This document shows positions 8,420-15,946 of a stretch of DNA of 64,000 nucleotides, in pieces. Every line of letters starts with the position of its first letter. Positions within the stretch are counted from its first letter, which is position 1. Source of the DNA: Luteolibacter flavescens (lineage in GTDB: Bacteria > Verrucomicrobiota > Verrucomicrobiia > Verrucomicrobiales > Akkermansiaceae); NCBI RefSeq assembly GCF_025950085.1, contig NZ_JAPDDS010000001.1, positions 1 through 64,000 on the forward strand, in the 5' to 3' direction. The notes under the pieces were generated by a model. It worked only from the letters and a program-made list of their open reading frames with translations, searched no databases and had not been told where the DNA came from. Both the position numbers and the translations under genes were made by a program.

Positions 8420-9617
8420 TGAAGATATCCTTTAGAATCCGCCTGCTATTGACCCAGCGGAACTCCAGCTGCGCGGAGCCGGCCTCTCTATTCCACAACT
8501 CTCTTGCGCGCGGGTTATCAATCCGGGCAAGGCTCTTCTTCAACCGCCGTTCCCGCTCCCCAATGAGGGTGCGTGCGCTCTGCAGGGATGCCAGCTTGGC
8601 CGGCTGATGCTTCAGGACCAGATCCCACCAAGCATTGATGAAATCCCGTGCTCCAGGATGGATTCTCAGATTTCCGTGATGGGCCTGCTCCCAGAACAAG
8701 GTTCGATCCCATTCTTCGAAGGCAGCCATACGGGCCTGCACCTTTTGCGCCCATTCCTCCATCCGGTCTCGGTAGTCGTTGGTTCCCTCACTCCAATCCG
8801 ACTGCTCTGCCAGGATAAGGTTATAGAGAAGGGCGGCACCGTGCATGATTTCCGAGAAGACCTGTGCATGGTTCACCAAGTTCCGGTTCGCCAGCGAGAA
8901 GGAAGCGAAATCCGGGTGCTCCCAGACAAAGTCCACCTTGTTCACCTGTCGCGGATTGGCTGCGAGTTCTGCGAGCAGAGATCCCGCGCAAGGATGGCTT
9001 AGGCGAATCCTTTCTCGAAGATACTCTGCTTCCGCCCGCGAAAGACGGAGTGAACAAGTTCCCGGGAAATCCTTTGGTGGCTCAATCAGTCCGCCATGCC
9101 AATTCGATGCGGCAAGGTCGTCATGCTCCTGGTCTCGTTCTTCACTGCGGCGACCATGGCGGAGGCGAAGCGAGTAATGGCGATCAAGACTTCGCTGATA
9201 CTGGGCTAGCGAGCCGCGGAAGGTTCTGATGCCCCAAACGCCGAGGCCTTGCCAATAGACGCTGCTGGGAAGCCGCTTCAGGGCAGTCCGGGCATACTTG
9301 CCGATGTTGCCGTCCTTGTCTTCCGATCGTTCGATCGCCTCAATCAACTCCGTTTCAGCTTTGCGCCCGCGGGCGGCAATAGCTGCAGAACCAACCTTCT
9401 TTTCCTCCAGGTCATGGTAAGTCCAAGCCACCAAAAGGAAGTAGCGAGCACGGGTCATGATAGTGCTCGTCCCCGGGAAAAGCTGGTCTGCGAAGGAGTC
9501 GCGAACGGAGCCCAATCCCAGCTCGTCCCGGGTATCTCGCTCTTTGAAGAGATCGACGACTTCAAGCATCTTGCGCCGGTCTCGTTCGGAATAGTCGAGC
9601 CAAGTAAATAATGACAT
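8394..9617 (-). CDS. DUF6361 family protein
   Basis: The product has 407 residues. The start SLFTWLDYSERDRRKMLEVV and the following LFPGTSTIMTRARYFLLVAW are characteristic of the DUF6361 family, recognised by eye. The rest is helical and basic with no catalytic motif I can identify. The ATG at 9617 has an AAGG Shine-Dalgarno about seven bases upstream, so this is the first gene of the coupled DUF6361-PLD-helicase unit. A 195-base gap separates it from the end of the SEFIR/KAP gene and could hold its own promoter. The biochemical role of the family is unknown to me; recognition of foreign DNA or regulation of the other two proteins is a guess. Confidence 0.75.
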   Translation of the reverse strand: MSLFTWLDYSERDRRKMLEVVDLFKERDTRDELGLGSVRDSFADQLFPGTSTIMTRARYFLLVAWTYHDLEEKKVGSAAIAARGRKAETELIEAIERSEDKDGNIGKYARTALKRLPSSVYWQGLGVWGIRTFRGSLAQYQRSLDRHYSLRLRHGRRSEERDQEHDDLAASNWHGGLIEPPKDFPGTCSLRLSRAEAEYLRERIRLSHPCAGSLLAELAANPRQVNKVDFVWEHPDFASFSLANRNLVNHAQVFSEIMHGAALLYNLILAEQSDWSEGTNDYRDRMEEWAQKVQARMAAFEEWDRTLFWEQAHHGNLRIHPGARDFINAWWDLVLKHQPAKLASLQSARTLIGERERRLKKSLARIDNPRARELWNREAGSAQLEFRWVNSRRILKDIFNGLEASHA

Positions 9618-9812
9618 CGAGACCTTTCTTCTGAAAATTGACCGCGCCCAGCTCGAATGAGTAGGAGCGCGTGGTGGATTGATCTTCGGCTAGTATTCGG
9701 GTTCGGGCCTCGTGGGCATGAAGGAATTGGAAATCAAGGGAGAGCGAATTGCCAGCTTGATCCCCGCTGTATGAATGACGTCAATTCCGGGGCAATCTGG
9801 GACCGGAGCTTT

Positions 9813-12800
9813 TCACCGGTCGCATGTCACCTGCCTGACAATGCGTTCGAGGTTCTCTGGAAGCCGGATCGCATCGACCTTTGCCTCGGGCAGAATACTT
9901 TTGATCAGGTGTGCGGCGATCCCCGAAACAATGGAGTCCTTCAGCGAGGTCCCCGGTTCTTGCTGGTGAATCAAAAGGCGCACCAGCTCGAAGCGGATCT
10001 TGATCATGAGCAGCGAGCGCGGCGTGAAATGAGAGCCGGGCACCTGTGACAAGACGCGCCGCAGGGCACGCGCTTCCAAATTCCGTGCGGTCTTTATGTC
10101 CTCGCTGCCAGGCATGGGCGGAGATACGTGCGCTGGCGAGGGCATCGCATCGGCCTTCTCTTCCCCCATCCCCGGAACAATTGCCCGCGGAGTGTCCCCG
10201 ACCATTTCTGATGATACCTCGCTTCGTCGCGGAATCTGAGCGAGCAGTTCCCGCGTCTCCTCCTTCACCTGCCGGAAAAGCTCCGCCTCATCTCGAGCGG
10301 AAGTCTCCAGTTCCTTCCCGTGCCTGTCCGCTCCTCGCACCTGAGCGAAGAGTTCCTGTGTGGTCTCCGCCACTTCCCGTGTGATTCCCGCCAGATTGCG
10401 CACGAGTTCTTCCGGATTCTTCGATGGCTCAGACGACCGCCCTGAATCCGGCTCATCCCGGGCCATCGTGCCGGGCTCGTGTGGTTCCTCTTCATCTTGA
10501 AGCGGAAAGAGAGAATCCAGCAATTGTTCCCGATGATCCTCCTGCAGCTCTGGCAGGGCGAACTCGCAAAGGAAGATCTTCTCTCGATGCGTCCGGCGGT
10601 ACCACCTGCCTTCTTCTTTGCCCTTCGCAAGAGGGCTCGATCTTGCTCGGCGGTCGAGCGCTTCGTGAAGCAGGTCCAGATCCATCAGCATTGCCATCTG
10701 AAGTCGGCCGCTCATCGCCGGATCATCGACAAAGAGCCGCAGGCACTCGATCACCGCCAACATCTGCTTATCGTCGCAGCGGTCCAGATCATCCACGGTC
10801 AGGAGCAGGGTCTGGAAGCGCTCCAGTGGCCGGGATGCCACGCGGAGGTAGAGGAGAAAGATCAAGCTTAGCGTCACCACCACAGCATAGCCTGCCCATG
10901 GATGCGAGGGTTTTACCGCAGGAGGCATTACCGGCAAAAGCGAGGCCGGGATCTGCGCCGCGACTTGCTTCAGGGCTGAGAGGTCCACTTGCCGGATACG
11001 CAGCGCTAGATCGCGTGCCTGCTGCAGATGCATTGCCAGCTCGCGCGCACGTGCCTGCTGCTCTTCGAACGAGTGAATCAACGGTAGCACCGGGCTCCAA
11101 TTCGCGGTGCCAGGCCACGGCGACGGCAAGAGCTGCGCTTCGGAATGGGGTGCCGGCAACTTCTCCGGAATTCTCCAGCGCTGTGGAGCGCCGTTGAAAT
11201 CGATCGAGGGGAGGATTTCCAACATTGCTGCGCGCCTAGCCAGCTCTTCCTCCAATTGCCGCCGGTCATCGGCTTCCTTCTCGGTCTGGAGCCGTGCCTC
11301 CTGCTCAGCCTTAGTCCTAGCGTCCTCCGCTGACTTCGCCTGCTGGTAGGCTGCCATCTTCCCAGAGTGGGCTTTGTCGATGGACCAGCATGCCGCCACC
11401 GCACTCACGATGACCAGTAATCTAACAGCAAGGCGCATCCACGATCCCAACTTCCCGGGGCGGAAGTCCACCCAATCAAGATCCGGATCCGCCTTTTCGC
11501 TCGCAGGCGTGATCCACAGCTGGAGCAGGCGCTTCAGGTCGCGCCCCACCACGGCCTGCAGGCCCAGCTTGTCCGCATACTCCGGCACCTTCAGATAACC
11601 GCGGGTCACCACGTATCCGATCTTCCAAGCCCGGAAGAGGAAGCCGAGGATCAGCAGAGCCCCCACCCAACCCGCGATGCTCCAGATGTGATGCATCCAC
11701 TCCCCAAGCGCCAGTCTCGCCACCACGAGCAACAGCACACCGGAAACCAGCGGCCACCACCCGCTCTCTAGCAGTCCACAGCGGAATGACAGCCGAAGTC
11801 GCTGCAGCCAACTATGATTCTCTGCCGCCTCACGGATCCGTTCGTAGAGATGCACCCATACCTCAGGCCGCGAGGGAAACCGCCACGCGCTGAAATCCAC
11901 CACCGCATAGGAAGGATGCGGCTCCGGATGACCGTGGAAGAATACCGACACGCTGCCGGGCCTCTTCAACTCGGTTTCGTCCTTCTTGGTATCCCCCGTA
12001 TCGTCACCCGTCTGGGAATTCAATTGTGCCGTCAGGCGGGGAATCTCTTTGTGGTCTTGCAAGAGCTCCGACACTTTCTTCATCAGTGTCGACTTGCCCC
12101 GGCCCCACTCGCCATACAGCGCGAAGATAAAATCGGTGGTTCTGGACTCCTGATCGGAGTTCTCCCGTGGCCGGCGGCCGGAGAGGAAGATCGTCGCGAT
12201 GCTTTCCGCAGTCCTGTCGATGTCTAGGCACAGCGCGTTGTAGCGGGACGGGCCAAGACCTTTTCCCAATGCCACTGCCGTTGAATCCTTGTCGCAGCCC
12301 GCCGATTCGAGCACGCTCTGCCAAGGGGTGTCGTGATCTTCGTCTTGCGAGGAAAGGTGCTCGATGAGGATGTCGCCCGCCTTTTCGGGATCGAAACCCA
12401 GCCGCTTCAGTTCTTCATGAATCCTCCTTCCCGCGGGGCTGGAGTTCAGGCTCAGGAATGCCGCGAGCAGATGTCGCGCGGCGATCCAGCTCCCCTCCCT
12501 GCGGCACTTGCCGGCGATGCGCGCCGCTTCCCTCCACAGTATCACGGCGGTCTCGCCCGCCTCCACCCCGCTCGGTTGCGGGTAGTGAGGCACCATGCGC
12601 GCCACCTCCACGCTACGCAGCTCGTCGAGATCATCCGCAGTGAGACCCAACTGCTCCACATACGAGGCCGGAAGGGAAATCTCGATGTCGCCGCTCTTCA
12701 CGAGCGGCTGCTCCGCAAGCCCCACCTCGATGAAAGCGATGTAGATCGATGACGCGGTGACCGTAGGGGATGACTTGGCCTCGTGAAGGCCCGCGCAATC

Positions 12801-14672
12801 CTCCCACGCGTTGTGACCGATCTTCCAACAGCAGGCGGAAGGAGTGAAGCCTTCTACGGATCGTAGAAAGTCCCTTACCCGAGCCGCATCTTCAGGGGTT
12901 AGTGTGAGATCCCGCGTCTCGACCGGCGAGATTCCGTCACGAGCTGCGCGGCGCATGCGAAAGAGGTGCTCCGGATCGAGCTTTTCTCGTTTCACGGGCT
13001 CCCGGCGGATGGCGAGGCCGGTCGGCGGGTTCGTGAGCAGCTCTCGCACGGCCTCGAATGTTTCAAGGCTCTCATTATTCCAGTCGATCCATGTGGCGAG
13101 TTCGCTCAGCACCTTCTGCCACTCCCCGGCTCGCTCCTGCGGGGCGATCTCCTGATAGACTACGTTTGCCAAAACCCAGAAAGCTTGGCCCGCATGGATG
13201 ACATCTCCTCTGCGCAGGATCATCGACCCGGCTAGCAAATCGCTCTCTCCGGGCTCGAGCATCGCCGCCAGGAGATGGTGACCACGAATCAATCCTTGAT
13301 CTCCCGCAACGACTTCGACCAATGCCTTGCAGCGTTCCGCCAGGTCGTGCAGCGATGGATCGATCTCTGACTCCATCGGTTCATCACGGGCAGGCGATGG
13401 CTCTCCTCCTCGGAAAAACTCCTCTGTGAGTAGTGCGTTGAAGTTTCTCCAGTCCGGCGTGACACCTGTAGATAGCAGGTTCCCGAAGACGTCATCCGGA
13501 GACTCCGAATCCGAACCAGCGGCCTTTTCGGCCGCATGGATCATGGCTGTGAGAAACAGAGCGCGCGGTGTGAGTTCTGCCCGGAAGCCTTTCATCGCTA
13601 TCCGTGATTCCCGGAGTGATCGGGCGGCGGCGCGGTGCCGTTCACGTAGGAGATGAATGATGTCGACAAGTTCGCTGCTCCACGGGAAATCGAGGCCATC
13701 GCGGAAGAGTATTACCTCGGGAGTGCGGGGCAGCGGCTCATCCCCCCCGGACAGCGCGTGAAGCAGCGCCGCTGTTACGATCTCCCGCAAGTCGCCTAGA
13801 GAACGGAAATGCCACGTCAGGAAGTCGGTCTTCCCGGCAGGCGACACTACGTCAGCCCTTATCGGACTGATGAATCCATCCTTTCTACCTCCGGTAATGG
13901 AAATCTCTTCCGGATGGAAAACAAGGATGTCCCTCAATGCCCCGGCCCGCTTCCTCGCCATGGCTCGTTCAAAGTCCACTTCGCGGAAGGGACCCTCGCC
14001 ACGTGGTCGCGGCACAAAAACTCCGATGAAGATGTCGGCATCGTCCACGATGTCTAAGGCCTCACGCGTGTCAGGCGAACTTCCGGAGCGGATGCGTCCG
14101 GTGAACACCGGGCGGACACGGGCGGCGTCACAAGCGTCCTGCACTACGATCCGGTAGTCCTCCCGCTCGATCAAATCACCTCCGATCGCTGCTGTTAGCA
14201 TCCCCGGTTCCTTGGGTGTGCGGACGTCAGTCCCCTTGATCCAGCTCACCAATTCAGCAAAGTCGTCATTCTCATGATACTGGCGGCGGCTTTCCAGCCA
14301 CGGCGTCACGTAATTGAGTTCGTCCGGATCGGAATAGACGATTCGGACGTCTTGGAAGCGGTGGGGCGCCCGCTCCTTCATCTCGTAAATCCGATCCACC
14401 GCATGAATCGTGATCCTTTCTGGATCCGGCTCTGCTGTCTCGGTGAAGGTCTCAAAACAATCCTTGGAGCCAATGATGAGAATCTTGTCAGCACGGTTGA
14501 TGTACTCAGACGTCCATGCTCGCCAATCAATCTTGGTCTCGCCCGATTCAACTTCGTGAAACTGGTCGAAGAACACCTCGATCCCATTTTTCCTCAGGCG
14601 TTTCGCCAGGCTTTGCACGCGATCATTCCGTGCGTCATCGGCTCGGCGGTAGGTGATGAAGGCACTCGGCAT
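9813..14672 (-). CDS. SEFIR / Clp-N-like / KAP-type P-loop NTPase multidomain protein
   Basis: This single chain has 1619 residues. Residues 1-150 (start PSAFITYRRADDARNDRVQS) match a SEFIR/TIR-like domain. Residues about 170-290 form a second Rossmann-like signalling domain of DUF4062 type (ADIFIGVFVPRPRGEGPFRE). Residues about 350-500 and 700-800 contain Clp-N-like helical repeats (LTPRALFLTAMIHAAEKA; IAARHLLAAFLSL). A KAP-type NTPase follows with Walker A GEWGRGKST near 857 and Walker B LLLTVDDLDRC near 1292. Membrane helices lie near 975-1025, 1087 and 1264, inserted within the NTPase region as is known for KAP proteins. The C-terminal tail is Glu/Pro-rich. SEFIR and TIR domains often cleave NAD or make signals, and KAP NTPases are membrane-associated defence ATPases. 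Combined, this suggests an abortive-infection sensor-effector; that function is inferred. Confidence 0.8.
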   Translation of the reverse strand: MPSAFITYRRADDARNDRVQSLAKRLRKNGIEVFFDQFHEVESGETKIDWRAWTSEYINRADKILIIGSKDCFETFTETAEPDPERITIHAVDRIYEMKERAPHRFQDVRIVYSDPDELNYVTPWLESRRQYHENDDFAELVSWIKGTDVRTPKEPGMLTAAIGGDLIEREDYRIVVQDACDAARVRPVFTGRIRSGSSPDTREALDIVDDADIFIGVFVPRPRGEGPFREVDFERAMARKRAGALRDILVFHPEEISITGGRKDGFISPIRADVVSPAGKTDFLTWHFRSLGDLREIVTAALLHALSGGDEPLPRTPEVILFRDGLDFPWSSELVDIIHLLRERHRAAARSLRESRIAMKGFRAELTPRALFLTAMIHAAEKAAGSDSESPDDVFGNLLSTGVTPDWRNFNALLTEEFFRGGEPSPARDEPMESEIDPSLHDLAERCKALVEVVAGDQGLIRGHHLLAAMLEPGESDLLAGSMILRRGDVIHAGQAFWVLANVVYQEIAPQERAGEWQKVLSELATWIDWNNESLETFEAVRELLTNPPTGLAIRREPVKREKLDPEHLFRMRRAARDGISPVETRDLTLTPEDAARVRDFLRSVEGFTPSACCWKIGHNAWEDCAGLHEAKSSPTVTASSIYIAFIEVGLAEQPLVKSGDIEISLPASYVEQLGLTADDLDELRSVEVARMVPHYPQPSGVEAGETAVILWREAARIAGKCRREGSWIAARHLLAAFLSLNSSPAGRRIHEELKRLGFDPEKAGDILIEHLSSQDEDHDTPWQSVLESAGCDKDSTAVALGKGLGPSRYNALCLDIDRTAESIATIFLSGRRPRENSDQESRTTDFIFALYGEWGRGKSTLMKKVSELLQDHKEIPRLTAQLNSQTGDDTGDTKKDETELKRPGSVSVFFHGHPEPHPSYAVVDFSAWRFPSRPEVWVHLYERIREAAENHSWLQRLRLSFRCGLLESGWWPLVSGVLLLVVARLALGEWMHHIWSIAGWVGALLILGFLFRAWKIGYVVTRGYLKVPEYADKLGLQAVVGRDLKRLLQLWITPASEKADPDLDWVDFRPGKLGSWMRLAVRLLVIVSAVAACWSIDKAHSGKMAAYQQAKSAEDARTKAEQEARLQTEKEADDRRQLEEELARRAAMLEILPSIDFNGAPQRWRIPEKLPAPHSEAQLLPSPWPGTANWSPVLPLIHSFEEQQARARELAMHLQQARDLALRIRQVDLSALKQVAAQIPASLLPVMPPAVKPSHPWAGYAVVVTLSLIFLLYLRVASRPLERFQTLLLTVDDLDRCDDKQMLAVIECLRLFVDDPAMSGRLQMAMLMDLDLLHEALDRRARSSPLAKGKEEGRWYRRTHREKIFLCEFALPELQEDHREQLLDSLFPLQDEEEPHEPGTMARDEPDSGRSSEPSKNPEELVRNLAGITREVAETTQELFAQVRGADRHGKELETSARDEAELFRQVKEETRELLAQIPRRSEVSSEMVGDTPRAIVPGMGEEKADAMPSPAHVSPPMPGSEDIKTARNLEARALRRVLSQVPGSHFTPRSLLMIKIRFELVRLLIHQQEPGTSLKDSIVSGIAAHLIKSILPEAKVDAIRLPENLERIVRQVTCDR

Positions 14673-14681
14673 GAAGTTAGA

Positions 14682-14706
14682 GGGAGAGCGTCCGCGTCAC
14701 TCTCCC
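14682..14706 (-). promoter_or_regulatory. Stem-loop just upstream of the SEFIR/KAP start codon
   Basis: On the minus strand the arms GGGAGAG and CTCTCCC enclose an 11-base loop and end 9 bases before the ATG at 14672. The left arm is the only purine-rich Shine-Dalgarno-like sequence nearby, so folding would hide it. This could limit translation of a toxic protein, or it may be an operator dyad in the promoter region. No proof is available from the sequence alone. Confidence 0.3.
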
Positions 14707-14930
14707 GGAATTCAGGTGGGGTGGACAAGCAATTCCGTATCTCTATGACAGGTCGTCCTGTTCAGCGGTCGGCTGCTTAACCAGCTGCCAATGGAAAAAT
14801 TCCTTGTCCCTTTGGCATCCTCGAAAGCGTCTTCAATAGCGAAAGCATGCTTGGGCGTCTTGTGGGAGAGAGGCGAAACTGCATGAGGTAAGCTGGGTTT
14901 CTGGACCACCAAGCTCCAGAAACCACTTGC

Positions 14931-15196
14931 ATGAATCCGAAGCACCGTCGGCGTTATACTGCCGATTTCAAAGCCCAGGCTCTCGCGCTTCTTGAGGACC
15001 GCAAGCCCGTTTCCCCACTCGCCCAGGAACTCGGAATCAGCGACAATCTCCTCTTCGCTTGGCGGCTGGCCTCGCAGCGCGCGTAGGGCGGCAGCGAAGG
15101 ACCGCAAATCGCAGGCGGGCGGGACGCAGCGGACGAACTGCGCACGCTGCGCCGGGAACTCGCCCGCACAAAGATGGAGAACGACATTAATAAAAA
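14931..15196 (+). pseudogene. IS3-family transposase OrfA remnant
   Basis: From ATG at 14931, 51 residues (starting NPKHRRRYTADFKAQALALL, then ELGISDNLLFAWR) match the N-terminal helix-turn-helix of IS3-type OrfA proteins. A TAG at 15084 interrupts the frame, and after a frame change the C-terminal leucine-zipper part continues (ADELRTLRRELARTKMENDI, about 15131-15190). OrfB is absent and no terminal inverted repeats are evident. The rest of the 14673-15241 interval has nothing else I can identify. It marks the seam between the SEFIR/helicase block and the restriction operon. Confidence 0.75.
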
Positions 15197-15241
15197 GCCG
15201 CGGTCACTTGTTGAGTCTGAGTTTACATTAAGCTCTGAAGA

Positions 15242-15946
15242 TCACGAAAATTCGGTTTTTTCCAACCTCACCTTCAACGTCCGCCAGTTCGGCAAGAGCA
15301 CCGACAATTGCCTGAAGAACGCTTTGTCGTGCGCCGGATGCTTGAGGTGGCAGATCTCGTGAACGATCACGTAGTCGATGCAAGGACCCGGAGTGTGGAT
15401 GAGCTCGGGATTCAGCGCGATTCTCCCGTCCGCGCTCGCGCTGCCCCAGCGCTTCGGCATCTGGCGGAGCTGAAGCCTGGGTTCAGGCAGGCGTCGCTTG
15501 CGGCACCAGTCCGCCCACGATGCGACGCGCTTCTGAAATTGTTCCTTCGCACGGACGCGGAACCAGCTCTTCAAGGCCGCCTCCACTTCGGCAGCCTCGG
15601 CGTTCGGCGTGGCGATTTGGAAGAAGCCGCCCTTCAAAATTACGCTCGTGGATTCGCCCATGGTCACCTTCAGCCGGTACTGCCGGCCGAGGTAGCGATG
15701 CGTTGCGCCCGAAACGTAGCGTCGGGGCGGCGGGGCGATGTTCATCTCGCGAAAGGCGCGGCGCTGGGTGGCGATCCAGCGGGAACGCTTCTCAACCTTC
15801 GCGAGGATCGCGTCCTCCGCGGCGTCCTCCGGGGCGGCGAGTTCCAGCGAGCCATCGGGCAGCACGCTGATCGCCAGCGTCCGTCGCCGGCTGCGCCTGA
15901 GAACGGCGGGGCCTGCCGGCGTTTCGAGTGTCTGGATTTCAGACAT
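15242..15946 (-). CDS. M48/YgjP-like (DUF45) metallopeptidase
   Basis: The product has 234 residues. The zinc motif HEICHLKHPAHDKAFF near the C terminus, with WASADGRIALNPELIH-type sequence before it (SASADGRIALNPELI), is characteristic of the YgjP/SprT-like DUF45 peptidases. This gene is very often found directly after hsdR in type I restriction operons. Its start overlaps the hsdR stop by eight bases, so it is the last gene of the operon. The exact substrate in this setting is unknown. Housekeeping proteolysis or processing of the restriction subunit are possibilities, and the sequence does not choose between them. Confidence 0.85.
   Translation of the reverse strand: MSEIQTLETPAGPAVLRRSRRRTLAISVLPDGSLELAAPEDAAEDAILAKVEKRSRWIATQRRAFREMNIAPPPRRYVSGATHRYLGRQYRLKVTMGESTSVILKGGFFQIATPNAEAAEVEAALKSWFRVRAKEQFQKRVASWADWCRKRRLPEPRLQLRQMPKRWGSASADGRIALNPELIHTPGPCIDYVIVHEICHLKHPAHDKAFFRQLSVLLPNWRTLKVRLEKTEFS

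Noticed and set aside
2122-9617. DISARM or Mokosh assignment for the helicase/PLD genes
   Set aside because: No DrmB-like DUF1998 protein or methylase is present, and the helicase has Snf2-like rather than COG1112-type motifs.
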